A stretch of 64,000 nucleotides of DNA from Ascarosepion bandense (Eukaryota; Mollusca; Cephalopoda; Sepiida; Sepiidae): positions 682,001 to 746,000 of the forward strand of contig JBBBDQ010000403.1 in NCBI GenBank assembly GCA_037127315.1, read 5' to 3'. Shown piece by piece: positions 31,157 through 41,644 of this stretch (its first letter is position 1; each line of letters begins with the position of its first letter). The position numbers were made by a program, and so were the translations under genes. The notes below the pieces were generated by a model, which was not told where the DNA came from, did no database searches, and saw nothing but the letters and a program-made list of their open reading frames with translations.

Positions 31157-32985
31157 TTTTAAATTAAATTTTTAAAAATAAAAATAATTTTTTTAACTTT
31201 TATTTTAGTTTTAATTGAAAGCTAAATGATTAAATTTACTATTTCCTGTAAACAAAATACTCTAATGTATTGCAAACAGAAATGGTATTGATTGGCATCT
31301 AATTTTTTAAAATTTTTCTATTTTTCATCCATTTGTGAGCAATCGACACATTTGTAAACAAGTTTTAAATAACTTGTAAAAATAAAATATACATCTGTGA
31401 CACATTATTTTTGGAAAATTAACAAATTTAATGTTAAATTAATCTAATTTGCACAAGTATTACTTATTTATAGCATGAAATTTAGAATAAAACTATTTCT
31501 TAAACATAGTGTTGAACTTTCTGGCCTTTCCTCCGTATTTGAAATGTGATGACAGCTTGATAAGATCAGTTTATGGGGACCGGAACTGATAAAATTATCT
31601 AAATTTTTTTCCTGTAAGCGGAAGAAACCGTGAAACACATAACCTTTTAATGTACACATAGAAATTACCATACAAAATAAAAAACAAACTTCGAATATAC
31701 AAAAAAATATTTTAAAAATACGATGGCTCAAAGATTGTATTAAACTGTTCACTTTTCGATTTGTAAATATAGTCTTCACTTAATAGCTTATCAACCGAAC
31801 TTCTACAAGTCTTTGAAATATATCAAAAATATTTTTGAAACTTTATAAATTATTATAATTGAAAAAATGGAAACAGTGCTTTTAAAATTTCATTATTAAT
31901 CGAAAAAACATTTATTCAAACTATAAATGCCCATAATTTATATTATTTATTAAAGCAATTAAAGGTTATCTAATGAAATAATGTCATAGAATTGTTTCAT
32001 TTTTTATTTTGCTATTCAGAGTAGATTTTCGGTAAGAGGGTCTAAATGGTTGAAAAGAATAATACATTATTTACATTCTACAATGAGTCCTGCGTTTAAC
32101 AAATAAAACCAATTTTGCCTACAGAATTTAATTTCTTGAAATTTCATGAATTTACATGGAAAGGGGTAACAGATGTAAAAAATATTTTTCCAAGATTTTT
32201 TAAAAAGTAATGATTTCAAAAATAATTTCATTCATGTTTGAATAAGTCCTGAAAGTTTCATTAAAATCCGACAAATATTTGATTTTTGCAAAATTTTCTA
32301 AATTAATGTGTTTGTCATTGGTAAAAAAGAGAAAAACTGAGTTATGTATTATTATGTTTTCCATTGTAAACTGCCCGCTAACGAAAATAAAACAAGATTT
32401 TTACTAAAATTTCGAACGTTTTAGAAAGGATTAATTTTTTTTTTAATAATTATTAAAAATACTTTGATCTTTCCTTTTAGTAATAACATGAACATTTTAA
32501 TGGAAAAAGTTCGTTTTTATTAAGTTTGTGACCTTTTTTCTTCATACAATGCTGTTTTTTCAACGATTAAATGGAGATACCTAAATTAAAATCTCAGTCT
32601 CGTACACATATTTCTTTAAAATATTTAACGGTATTAAAAAATAGAAATTAATCGGCTGTTTAACTATTGCGTGATTCTTATCCAAAAAGAAGTTTTGTAT
32701 TTTCCAGCAAAATCGCATTATTGTAACATTAAGGCCATCAAAACATCACATATCTTGTGTATTACATTTATTTATTCATTCATTTATATATTTTAATCAA
32801 TTTTGGTGAAATTATTGTCTTTGAAACAAAACACATTCAATTACGCTGATTCGCAAATAATATGCTTACATATCAAATACCTTTTGTAAGCAATTGGTAT
32901 TAACGCCTGCATACTTTGTACTTTATTATATATTGTGCGGAGTCTATTTGCAATCTTGCTGATTTAAATAAGGCTTTTACGCTGA
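31157..32985. other. unassigned A/T-rich sequence, 1.8 kb
   Basis: Very A/T-rich. A 103-codon minus-strand ORF (31,468-31,779) shows no family resemblance. This is the longest stretch of the window without a recognised repeat. Confidence 0.4.
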
Positions 32986-32989
32986 GTAA

Positions 32990-34043
32990 AACTTTCTATG
33001 CAAAGGCGTTTGACAAAATACGCCACAAAAAACTGATAGAGATGCTCGGCAGCCTGGACATATTTGGAAAAGACTTGAGAGTAATAAAGAATCTTTACTG
33101 GCAGTAAACCGCTTGTATACGGACAGGTAATGAACTGAGTAGATATACAAAGATAGAAAGGGGCATAAGACAAGGATGTGTCTTTTCACCGGATCTGTTC
33201 AACTTGTACAGCGAGGTCACAATTTAAACAACCTAATGTACGCAGATGATACAGTGCTGATAGCAGACACAGAAAAGAAACTACAAGACCTCTTACAGAA
33301 GGTAGCAGAAGAAAGTAACAAGAAAGGACTAGAAATAAACTGCACGGAAACCGAATGCATGGTCATTACTAAAAAGGGCAACCCAAAATGACAAATACAG
33401 GTCGGGGATACTAAAATCAAGCAAGTACAAAAATTTAAATACCTGGGAAGCGTTATAACAGAAGACGGAAAGTGCGACACAGAGGTCCGAAGGCGAATTG
33501 GCATGGCAAAGAAAGCATTCCAGAAGTTGAGTAAGGTATTAAGAAACAGGACAATTTCGTTAAAAACTAGGAAGAGAGTACTGGATTGCTATGTGATGTC
33601 CGTCCTTCAATATGGCAGTGAATGCTGGACAATACCATTAAAGATGAAGGAAAAACTTGAAGCAACTGAAATGTGGTTCTACAGAAGGATGCTGCGAATA
33701 TCATGGATCGAGCATGTGAGCAATGATGAGGTCTTGGAAATGATGGAAACGAAAAGGAAATTATTACTGAGCATCAGGAAGAGACAGCTGAAGTTCCTGG
33801 GACATGCAATGAGGAAGGAGGGCTTGGAGAACCTGATACTAACAGGCCAGATAGAGGGAGAAAGAGACAGGGGAAAGCAATGGATAACATATTTGAAGGA
33901 CCTAATCAGGTGGATGACGAGGATTGCACGGTGTAACAGGAGAAGACGTGCTCAGAGCCACCAGGGATAGGGAAACGTGGAAAGCCATGATCGCCTACGT
34001 CCTGAAGGGACAGGGCGCATAGAAGAAAAAGAAGAAGAAGAAA
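32990..34043 (+). mobile_element. RTE-type LINE, from RT motif A to 3' end, with internal deletion
   Basis: Pieces in order: 'YAKAFDKIRHKKLIEMLGS' (motif A; 32,993 on), 'RGIRQGCVFSPDLFNLYS' (motif B), then a deletion joining to 'HNLNNLMYADDTVLIADTE' with the intact YADD catalytic pair (33,176-33,391), and finally a 155-codon ORF (33,503-33,970) with 'VLDCYVMSVLQYGSECWTI', 'FYRRMLRISWIEHVSND' and 'RKRQLKFLGHAMRKEG'. The tail is 'agaagaaaaagaagaagaag'. It is one of the better preserved copies. Confidence 0.93.
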
Positions 34044-34154
34044 ACTTTCTATATACGTGTACTTGCATATAAGACAACCCCTGTTTTTTGCCTTTAATTT
34101 TTATTCAAAATTTGTAGTATTATACAAGGTGTGAAGGGTAAATTGTTACCAATT

Positions 34155-34425
34155 TATATTTTTAATTTCCCGCATGTGCGTTGTTTCTGATTTTGTCGAC
34201 TATAGATTATTACTAGCGTCCATTGGGCACTGTCTGGGAGAAAAAAAAAGCACCATGACGCAATTCACTTCGCCAGAAATTTGGAAACAGCATGCTGTAC
34301 TGCTTGGCATTCGCACCGGAAGCTCCAATACGAACATTTCAGATTCTTTGAGTGTCAATCTGAGGACAGTGCAGACGATTAAGAAAGTGTCGGATAGATG
34401 TAATAGTGATTACGTTGTTTAGTGA
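34155..34425 (+). pseudogene. Tc1/mariner-like transposase N-terminal helix-turn-helix fragment
   Basis: ORF 34,174-34,422 contains 'SPEIWKQHAVLLGIRTGSSN' then 'ISDSLSVNLRTVQTIKKV', resembling the N-terminal DNA-binding helix-turn-helix of Tc1/mariner-type transposases (SPEIRKQYAVL..I..G.SN.EI...L....STV..I). Only about 55 residues have this character, and no catalytic domain follows. It may be the same family as the fragment at 42.0-42.4 kb. Assignment rests on pattern memory. Confidence 0.55.
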
Positions 34426-34451
34426 TCATTAGGGATGGCGACCTTATGCCT

Positions 34452-35440
34452 CTATGTAAACGCAAATTCTACTCCATCAGCTTCTTTTCTCGCACTTCCC
34501 ATCCGTTTACTTGCTTCCCCGACAGCTACAATCTCCAAGAATTTGCGTTTACATTTTATTGGTTTCACATTAAAAGGGTGGGACCTAGTTGCTAATCTTG
34601 TGGCTCGAGTAAATTCATATATAGGGGCACCAGTGAGCTAAGTTCATCGGAGCAGAAGCCGTGAAAGTATTTGTAGAAAAGACAGAGAGAAGCCGCATTA
34701 CGTCGGTGAGAAAGTGACTGGAGTTGAGCTACCAGGTCGGAATCAATTACATTGCAGATTCTCCGTGGGATTTTGTTAAGAACCCCGAGATGAATAGCAG
34801 TGGCACTCGACCAGACGTGACAACAGTATTTAATGCACGTGTGGATGGTAGATTTATATATGTGCAAGACGGATTCAGACGATAAAAACTTCCTAGACAT
34901 TGAACTTCCTAGCAGCAGATTTAGCTATGGATATTCTATAGTCATTCAATTTGAGGTCGGCTGATAGAGTTAAGTTGAGGAGACGCAGTGTTTTGCTTTC
35001 AGGGAGACTAGCCTGCTGATGTGGGTAGGAGCAGTTGTCTATGGTGGTTAAAGGATATCAGTTTTGTTCTGGAAGCATTAAAATTCACGAGCTCTTTCTT
35101 ACCTCAGTCTACCACAGACTGGAGGTCCTTTTCAAGATCAGCAGCGAGATTTGCTTTGTCAGCCACGGCAGATTTCTTATCGAGGCGGGAGTAAATGATG
35201 GTCTCGTCAGCATAGATGCCTACTTGGGACATTATTAGGCCAGGGAGATCGTTGATGAAGATCAGAAAAAAACGTAGGACTTAGAATAGAGTCTTGAGGG
35301 ATACCCGCGTTTTTAAGGTAGCATCTGGAAGTATACCCATTCAATACTATCTTCATTACGCGATTTGCAAAGGACAACTGAATTAGGTCAAACAAGCGTC
35401 CATAGCCACGTAGCTTGCGTAGAAGGCCAGCATGCCAAAC
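34452..35440 (-). mobile_element. CR1/L2-type LINE, with a short inverted copy at its end
   Basis: The main body (34,544-35,440) is on the minus strand: ORF 34,592-34,900 gives 'HIYKSTIHTCIKYCCHVWSS' and 'ICNVIDSDLVAQLQSLSHRR', and upstream pieces reach the 'GSILGP' region at about 35,290. At 34,452-34,543 a plus-strand segment of the same LINE ('aattctactccatcagcttc', 'cgacagctacaatctccaag') faces it, producing a small palindrome around 'agaatttgcgtttaca'. Confidence 0.85.
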
Positions 35441-35597
35441 TCTGTCAAATACTTTGGAGATATGAAGCTAGTAGCTATAGATTCGATGAAGTCCAAACGG
35501 GGAATGTGCTTTGCTTAACTGAACCATTCTTTATTATGATGGTCTCTCTTTTATCTGACAGACTTTTATCATTTAAACATTGTTTTTAGTGGATTTG

Positions 35598-35715
35598 AGT
35601 ATTTGAGTAGACGTTCCCTTTATTCATTAAATAGTATATTTATTTATTTTAGCCTACGACCTAAATATTTAGGAAATCTTATAAGAGAAAAATATCCTGC
35701 CCGAAATGCGAATGA
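35598..35715 (+). repeat. dispersed repeat Y
   Basis: 'gagtagacgttccctttatt', 'gcctacgacctaaatattta' and 'ggaaatcttataagagaaaa' parallel 41,451-41,580 (gagtagacactccatttatt, gtctacgggcctgaatattc, ggaagtctcattaaataaaa). Same orientation; family unknown. Confidence 0.65.
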
Positions 35716-36029
35716 GTTTTCTCGAATAATAAATAAATCGGCTGATATGCGATATATGTTGATTGTCGTTATATTTTGATATGTTGCTGTGTTGGATATC
35801 GTAAGTTGGATGTCGGTTATGCTATGAGACATTCACACAAAGCTGTGGTTTCAAATGCGGTCAAAATAATAAAATCTAGGTCTTGTTGACTATCAAGTCT
35901 ATCGAATAAAACTAAATGAACAAATACGGATATTAGACGAGTTTCAGAGTAAAAACTCCAAAAGTTCCGTGTAAAACTGATATATGATAACAGTTTGGGG
36001 ATATTTTGTTTAACTATTAACAGCTCCAA

Positions 36030-36525
36030 CAAATGCAGAAGGGAGGATGCATGAGGATAACAACACCCAGAAAACAGCTTCGGTCTACCTACCCTCTGTG
36101 ATGGGATTATTGAAGAAAAAACAAAGGATTTGTGGTTCATATAACCTCAGGACGACCTTCAAAAAGGTGTTCTACACTTCGCAGATACCTCTCCCGAATA
36201 AGACTTCTATTGGAGGGGAACATAATTATAGAACTGTGTGTACACCATTCCATGTAGCTGTTGAAAAATAAATATAAAGGAGAAATGGTCAGCCTACATA
36301 AGGCAAGGCTGCAAGAACATGTCAAGGCCGTAACACGAGGGAAAATAGACAAAACAGGCGTAACCACATAGGGAGGGAGAAAGGATCACCGTCCCCTAAA
36401 AAAAAAAAGCACCACAGGAAGTTACGAAAACTTGAGGAATCAGCGCATATGCTAGGCCACAAAAACCAAGCATAAAAGTGAATACAATATGGGAACCAGT
36501 AATACGAAGTGCTAAAGAAAATTAT
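36030..36525 (+). mobile_element. Penelope-like element, C-terminal GIY-YIG endonuclease region
   Basis: ORF 36,047-36,271 encodes 'VMGLLKKKQRICGSYNLRTT' and then 'CTPFHVAVEK'; after a frameshift 'YKGEMVSLHKARLQEH' followed by 'VKAVTRGKIDKTGVTTH' and, near the end, 'KLEESAHMLG' and 'NTIWEPVIRSAKE'. This order (...CVYSIPC.CG..YKGET.RPL..R..EH.KAV..GE..KSG.ADH... ESAHMLG...IEMNTIWEP) is the GIY-YIG nuclease end of Penelope-like retroelements as I know it from molluscan sequence. The cysteine motif and the GIY/YIG tyrosines are partly lost. The terminal-repeat-like block at 36.76 kb is on the same strand, downstream. Confidence 0.78.
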
Positions 36526-36599
36526 TAGCTTCAATGATTGCAATATGGGCTCTGGTAAAAATTGTTGGGACATTAGGTTTATAAGTCCCAGAAATTCAT

Positions 36600-36665
36600 A
36601 CACTGATGTTCTCAAGGGCGCATGGCCCAGTGGATAAAGGTTTGGTTAGATTCACGAAAAAGTTG
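36600..36665 (+). mobile_element. SINE D / tRNA-like head
   Basis: 'gcgcatggcccagtggataa' holds a good A box (tggcccagtgg). The B box is not clear. A related copy on the minus strand is at 53,270-53,340; both adjoin 'ttataagtcccagaaattca'-type sequence, so head and flank travelled together. Confidence 0.6.
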
Positions 36666-36754
36666 TGAGAACACAACTTAAATCATTAAGTTAAAAGGAG
36701 ATAAGTACATGACATACTGAAGTGGTATTACACATGGAATGAGAATGATATGTC

Positions 36755-36895
36755 CCAGTGTTCGAAATAAAGCGTTCGGTTCGAAATTCCAAGCCCCTGA
36801 AAAAGGCCGGAGCGTACAACGACTGAAACGTCATGAAAAGGGCAATAAAGACAAGGACAACCCCCGAACAATGTAAATAATTTAAGTACTACCTC
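36755..36895 (+). repeat. Penelope-type terminal repeat copy (candidate)
   Basis: 'gttcggttcgaaattccaag', 'aaaaaggccggagcgtacaa', 'cgactgaaacgtcatg' and 'gaacaatgtaaataattt' match 31,045-31,156. It lies 230 bp after the GIY-YIG coding remains on the same strand. A SINE A insertion splits it: 'actacctcatctcag' continues after 37,150, as in the uninterrupted copy at 30.95 kb. Confidence 0.68.
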
Positions 36896-37150
36896 ATATG
36901 CGTTGTGGTGCAGTGGATATCGGCTCGGAACTAGAAATCGGGAAGCCAAGTTCGAATTCAAGTGGAATTCTTTGCATTCACTTACTATCCGTCACTATCC
37001 GTCACTTCCCTCCAGTTATGTGTTAATAACAGGACAAATTGGGTTCTTTAGCCTTGGATGGCAACCAGTCTACCGCAGAAAGCAATAGCAACCTACTGCG
37101 GGATAATCTTCTGCCCAAGCGTGTATCATGTATGGCACTTAACTGACTGA
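36896..37150 (+). mobile_element. SINE A with 10 bp target duplication
   Basis: A box 'tggtgcagtgg', B box 'aagttcgaattca', 3' end 'tatggcacttaactgactga'. A ~45 bp gap removes the 'cgcaaatacccttgggaaag' segment. Flanking 'actacctcat' at 36,888-36,897 and 37,150-37,159 is the target duplication within the Penelope-type repeat. Confidence 0.92.
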
Positions 37151-37365
37151 CTACCTCATCTCAGTAGTCTTGACAAATATTAACTATTTTTTTTTTCTAT
37201 AGATCATTTTATGCTGGATAAATTGATTGAGTTAATGAGTCGAAATTTTATTTTGTTTTTATTTTTTGTACTGGTAGTTTTCTTTATAGGGTACGTGGCT
37301 TTCTCCTCTTTTTGAATCAATTTAAAATCAAGAATGTAATTACCGAATGCCACCCACTTCTCTGT

Positions 37366-37407
37366 ATTTTATTTTATTTTATTTTATTTTATTTTATTTT
37401 ATTTTTG
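37366..37407. repeat. (TTTTA)n microsatellite
   Basis: About eight pentanucleotide units. Confidence 0.95.
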
Positions 37408-37615
37408 CCCTTATCGGTTGGATTCTACTATTTAAGTGTAATGCCATGAATAAGCGAAGTCGACCAGGTGTAATTATTCAGGCATGAAAGAATGATAACA
37501 ATATTCGATGACACGTCAACAGTCAAGTTTTTGTTCTTGCCCTTTTCCAGTTGCCTTAATTATTTAAAGATGTTTTCAATCATGCATAGTGACCTACATT
37601 TTGAGTGATTGTCTA

Positions 37616-37660
37616 AACAATGAGGTCTTATATATATATATATATATGAAGATGTCATTG

Positions 37661-37700
<40 letters not shown>

Positions 37701-37709
37701 TATCATTGG

Positions 37710-37750
<41 letters not shown>

Positions 37751-37786
37751 ATGTCATTGCTTATACATATATATATATAGTCATAC

Positions 37787-37826
<40 letters not shown>

Positions 37827-37839
37827 GAAGATGTCATTG

Positions 37840-37874
<35 letters not shown>

Positions 37875-37878
37875 ATGT

Positions 37879-37916
<38 letters not shown>

Positions 37917-37949
37917 ATGTCATTGCTTATACATATATATATATATAGT

Positions 37950-37997
<48 letters not shown>

Positions 37998-38180
37998 GAC
38001 TATATATATATAGTCATATATATATATTTAAGCAATGAGATCTCTCTCTATATATAAGCAATGAGGTCTTATATATATATATATATATATATATAAAGAT
38101 CTCATTGCTTATATAGATCTCATTGCTTATACACATATATATAGTCATACATTATATATATATATATAAAGATCTCTGTG

Positions 38181-38218
<38 letters not shown>

Positions 38219-38240
38219 ATTTGTTATATATATTATATTG
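37616..38240. repeat. compound (TA)n array with a repeated unique linker
   Basis: At least eight (TA)n tracts separated by the same short linkers, chiefly 'aagatgtcattgctta', 'gtcatacat' and 'agcaatgaggtctt' (the last being the complement of the first type). Linkers occur in both orientations, so the array is built of inverted as well as direct copies and can fold extensively. Tyr-Ile ORFs over it are artefacts. Confidence 0.95.
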
Positions 38241-38354
38241 TTTACATATTATATATGCGTGGGACTTATTTAAAAGCGCTCAATATCAGTGATAGAGCAG
38301 ACACATTCTTTGTCTAACGATCGCAAAAGCGTGAAACCCAGGGTTACAAACTCA

Positions 38355-38356
38355 CA

Positions 38357-38402
<46 letters not shown>
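38355..38402. repeat. (TA)n microsatellite at the pogo-type terminus
   Basis: About 22 TA units ending at the 'gtggaacctctacttac' transposon end. Pogo-type elements insert at TA, so the tract may have served as target. Confidence 0.95.
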
Positions 38403-38405
<3 letters not shown>

Positions 38406-38925
38406 GAACCTCTACTTACAAAATTAATTTGTTCTGGAAGTTGTTTCGTAACGTGAAAATTTCGTAAGTAGAGACGCTTGTTACCCTAGAAATGCCCTAA
38501 TCGGTTCCAAGCACCACAAAAATCGCGCATAAATTTTTTATAAATGATAAAAATGCATCCAAAACCTGTAACAAATCCATGTTAGAATTAGATTTCTTCA
38601 CAATAAATATAAAAATGAGATTTGTACATAATGTAAAGAATAAAAAAGAAAGAATAAAAAATACATTGAGTTTCGAAATGACTTCTTGGTTCATGGGCTG
38701 GAGGATAGAGGTGGTGTTAGGTGGGAGGTACAGCACCTTAATAAACGAGATCTCCTCCAGGATATCATTCTTCGAGGCCGGGCGGATTGGCAGGGACATT
38801 ATCGAGAATGAAGAGGCACTTGAGGAGGCAGTCAGGTGGACTCTGGGAGCTGCGAGTAGCAGCGCGTATTTTAAAATTTTCGCCTTCTCATCCTGAAATT
38901 TCTTTCGTAACAAGGTAATGTTTAT
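38403..38925 (-). mobile_element. pogo/Tigger-type DNA transposon remnant
   Basis: The minus-strand ORF (38,497-38,973) contains 'ISFIKVLYLPPNTTSILQPM', with the LPPNTT..LQPMDQ.VI motif that precedes the last catalytic Asp in Tigger/pogo (DDE) transposases, here 'NQEVI' with Asn for Asp. At 38,403 'gtggaacctctacttac' and 'tttcgtaagtagagacgc' are the terminal and subterminal repeats of this family in tandem inverse form. The N-terminal CENP-B/HTH part and the second terminus are missing. Confidence 0.83.
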
Positions 38926-38944
38926 ATATATAAAGTAATAATAT

Positions 38945-39072
38945 AAATAAAGTATATCTAGTGAGCCAACCAACCTACCAAGGTTCCACCGAAGTGGATC
39001 GTTAGCTTTCCCTGACGATCCGCTTTGGTGAAAGCTTGGTAGGTTGGTTGGCTCACTAGGTATACTTTATTT
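38945..39072. repeat. foldback: 60 bp arms, 8 bp loop
   Basis: Arms 38,945-39,004 and 39,013-39,072 are complementary with about six mismatches, e.g. 'gtgagccaaccaacctacca' against 'tggtaggttggttggctcac'. Outer ends are 'aaataaagtata' / 'tatactttattt'. No coding content. It starts 20 bp after the pogo remnant. Confidence 0.93.
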
Positions 39073-39281
39073 ATTCTGCTCTACCTAAGTACTAAGCGCT
39101 TTATTGTTAGTTGATTGTTCGTCTAGGGTTTTTTTTCTTTTTTCTTTGGGCTACGTGCTGACTCGGTCCGAATCCTTTTGGCTGATGTTCATGTGCGTAG
39201 CTCTTTCTTTTTTTCATAACCATTTTTCCTTCCACGTAGATCCGCGGAGGGTGTTTCGACACGAGTATAGTTATACGTTTG

Positions 39282-39282
<1 letters not shown>

Positions 39283-39331
<49 letters not shown>
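39283..39331. repeat. (TC)n(TA)n microsatellite
   Basis: About 10 TC units followed by about 14 TA units, abutting the mariner remnant. Confidence 0.95.
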
Positions 39332-39335
<4 letters not shown>

Positions 39336-39900
39336 GTCTGATTAAAAAAATATTAGGACGGGTATTATAGAAAGAAAACTACAACACATAACAATTCAGT
39401 AGTTAATCTCCTTCTAAATAGTTCCCTCCTGATGCCATACATTTCAAGCAGAGTCGTTTCTAGTAATGGAAGTATTCCCAGAACTCCTATTTAGGGATAA
39501 CAAGGAGAAGTCTCGTCGCATTCTCTTGTTTTTTTTTTTTTTCTCTAAGTCTTGAAATTTTGTTCCTTTTAAGTGAGATCTGATTTCTGAAGAGAAAAAA
39601 GTTACAAGAGGCGAGATCAGAGGAATATGGTGGTTGTCAAACCTGGGGAAAATTTATGTTTGGCCAGAAAATGTTGCACAAAAAATGGTCACTTATGGAA
39701 TCTCTGTTGTGTGGTGAGACGACCACACTCTACACACTCTCTTTCCAGGCATTGTTATATATAACGGAGGTCGGTGAGAACGTTATTACATAATGTGCAT
39801 GCGCATCAATGCTCAAGCTCAATCTGTGCCGATAGCTTCAATCTGTGTACTGTTAATGCATTACCATAGTAAAAAGCTCGATACTTCATGACAGACCTTA
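39332..39900 (-). mobile_element. internally deleted mariner with C-terminal transposase remnant
   Basis: Ends resemble each other in inverted form: 'gaggtctgattaaaaaaata' at 39,332 and, on minus, 'aaggtctgtcatgaagtatc' at 39,900, both next to TA. Minus-strand coding from ~39,650 gives 'PPYSSDLASCNFFLF' (family YSPDLAPSDFFLF), later 'KRLCLKCMASGGNYLEGD', the usual mariner C-terminus. The third catalytic Asp is Asn here. The first two thirds of the transposase are absent, so it is a non-autonomous derivative. Confidence 0.82.
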
Positions 39901-39994
39901 TATATATATATATATATTGATGCATGTTTCATTTTTGTCGATTTATCTTTTGTAATTTTTTTCATAACGTTTGATAAGCTTAATAGCATTATCG

Positions 39995-40125
39995 TCGAAA
40001 GAGGAAAGGAAATCACAATACTGATACATGTTTTTTATTTAATCCTTCCTGAGCTTTCGGCTTACATCAGCCATTATCAAAGATGACAATTGTATTGGTT
40101 GCATTAAACAGTTGAATTATTGCCT
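39995..40125 (-). repeat. unassigned repeat with a Penelope-style stem-loop motif
   Basis: On minus it reads 'tttgataatggctgatgtaa' then 'gccgaaagctcaggaagg'. The ggctgatgtaagcc hairpin followed by GAAA is the sort of motif found at Penelope-type termini. No coding sequence adjoins it. Weak assignment. Confidence 0.35.
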
Positions 40126-40136
40126 ACTAGCAGTAT

Positions 40137-40308
40137 AGCCCGGCGTTTCTCGGGTGTAATGAAAGCTTTAAAACTAATCCATGGTCCTGGAGCTCAGACA
40201 CAGCCTAAAGAATATTTGTGTGAAGTTTGGTGAGAATCAGATAAAAATTGTGGATTTGTATAAAGGACATACAGACAGATAAACAGACACACACACAAAC
40301 ATCTTGCC

Positions 40309-40352
<44 letters not shown>

Positions 40353-40611
40353 CCATTTTTTGCACTATTGTAAGAACTGCAACCTTGAAACTTCTGAATA
40401 TCGTTTCTTATGTCACTGTCTATGAGTGTATAAGATTTGATTAAAATTGGACCATTCCTTCTATAACCCGATTTTTTTGATTATCGATTTTCGATATTTA
40501 TCGGGGGTACCTCGACACAAAACGTAGCTAAGAACACTCGCAGACGCTTATAGTACAACAATGTAAATTTTCAAGAAAATCGGTTCACCCGTTTCACAGT
40601 CTATAGGTAAC

Positions 40612-40674
<63 letters not shown>

Positions 40675-40730
40675 GACACATACACACAGAGACAAAGTTC
40701 CATTTATAAATAAGTTTAGATTTCGTTTTC
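40137..40730 (-). mobile_element. non-autonomous Helitron, both ends intact (594 bp)
   Basis: Minus-strand: TC start at 40,730 after A ('tctaaacttatttataaatg'), 3' end 'gccgggctatactgctag' at 40,137 before T. Internal (CA/TG)n (about 40,616-40,672) and (TA)n (about 40,315-40,349) as in the 5.4 kb copy. The segment between the (TA)n and the 3' end is shorter and partly replaced ('gtgtgaagtttggtgagaat'). Confidence 0.9.
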
Positions 40731-40747
40731 TTTTTGTCAAGTGTCAG

Positions 40748-40751
<4 letters not shown>

Positions 40752-40790
<39 letters not shown>
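40752..40790. repeat. (TA)n microsatellite
   Basis: About 19 TA units just outside the Helitron 5' end. Confidence 0.95.
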
Positions 40791-40791
<1 letters not shown>

Positions 40792-41013
40792 CACACAGAT
40801 CTGTTCATACATTGAACACTGTTTTATTAACACCCGAATAATAGTAATATAGATATGTGCACCCTCATGTGTATATTTTATTAATTCAAGTCAGTATATA
40901 TATATATATATATTGATTGTTTGATTACTTAATTTTTGGTCATAAGATTAGACCAGTGCACATTTGTATTAAAAAGTGTTCAATACATATTGTGGAACTT
41001 TTGAATGTTCTTA

Positions 41014-41143
41014 ATTTGTAAACGAGTTATTACGCGATCAAAGTTTCTACCATGAGTGGTGTCTTCAGGCGATTTTCAATAAAATCGCCTGAAGACACCA
41101 CTCATGGTAGAAACCTAGGTCGCGTAATAACTCGTTTACAAAT
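41014..41143. repeat. foldback: 63 bp arms, 4 bp loop
   Basis: Arms 41,014-41,076 and 41,081-41,143 are complementary with three clustered mismatches; e.g. 'ccatgagtggtgtcttcagg' against 'cctgaagacaccactcatgg', with 'caat' as the loop. Such a long near-perfect stem with a minimal loop is prone to cruciform extrusion and would form double-stranded RNA if transcribed. The tRNA-like sequence follows 12 bp downstream. Confidence 0.95.
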
Positions 41144-41154
41144 GGAATAACCGA

Positions 41155-41242
41155 GCGCCCATAGCCGATTACTTTTTAACCCAGGATTGAAACCCGGCCG
41201 AATTGACGTCAGTCGCCGATTCTACCTCTGAGCTATGGGCGC
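41155..41242 (-). tRNA. tRNA-like sequence, probably a pseudogene or SINE head
   Basis: Read on minus: 'gcgcccatagctcagaggta' gives a 7 bp acceptor arm (gcgccca) that pairs perfectly with 'tgggcgc' at the 3' end, followed by a good A box (tagctcagagg). The B-box region 'cgggtttcaatcctggg' deviates from GGTTCGANTCC at two positions, the D stem does not close well, and about 18 extra bases lie between the T arm and the 3' acceptor strand. A functional tRNA is therefore unlikely. Confidence 0.5.
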
Positions 41243-41450
41243 TTGGTAGAAGGAGGCAAACTTTTTAGCGTGTATATTATTATATATATATCACTTTAAA
41301 GCAACAAAACCCAGCCCCGATGAGTGAAGACATCATTACGGTGTCCTCACGAAATTTCCAAATTGGCATGAACCTGCTCAGTTAAAGTGACAAATTCTTT
41401 TCATTAAGCTTATAATATAATTTCAAACGTTACTTCAAGGGACACTCATA

Positions 41451-41580
41451 TATGAGTAGACACTCCATTTATTTATTAAACAGTATGTTTGTTTATTCAT
41501 TGTCTACGGGCCTGAATATTCAGGAAGTCTCATTAAATAAAAAAGCGCTCTCCAGCAGAAGTTGAACCTGAGTCTTAGAG
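41451..41580 (+). repeat. dispersed repeat Y
   Basis: Second copy of the sequence at 35,598-35,715, same orientation; see that entry. Confidence 0.65.
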
Positions 41581-41644
41581 TGAAACCGTCTCTATATCAG
41601 ACGTGCTTTACACAAATTGGTTTAAACCAAGTTAAGTAAAACCC

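Noticed and set aside
37589..38317. Tyr-Ile-rich ORFs
   Set aside because: They are the (TA)n tracts read as codons.
41155..41242. Functional tRNA gene
   Set aside because: The acceptor stem pairs but the B box has two changes, the D stem fails and extra bases separate T arm and acceptor; kept only as tRNA-like.
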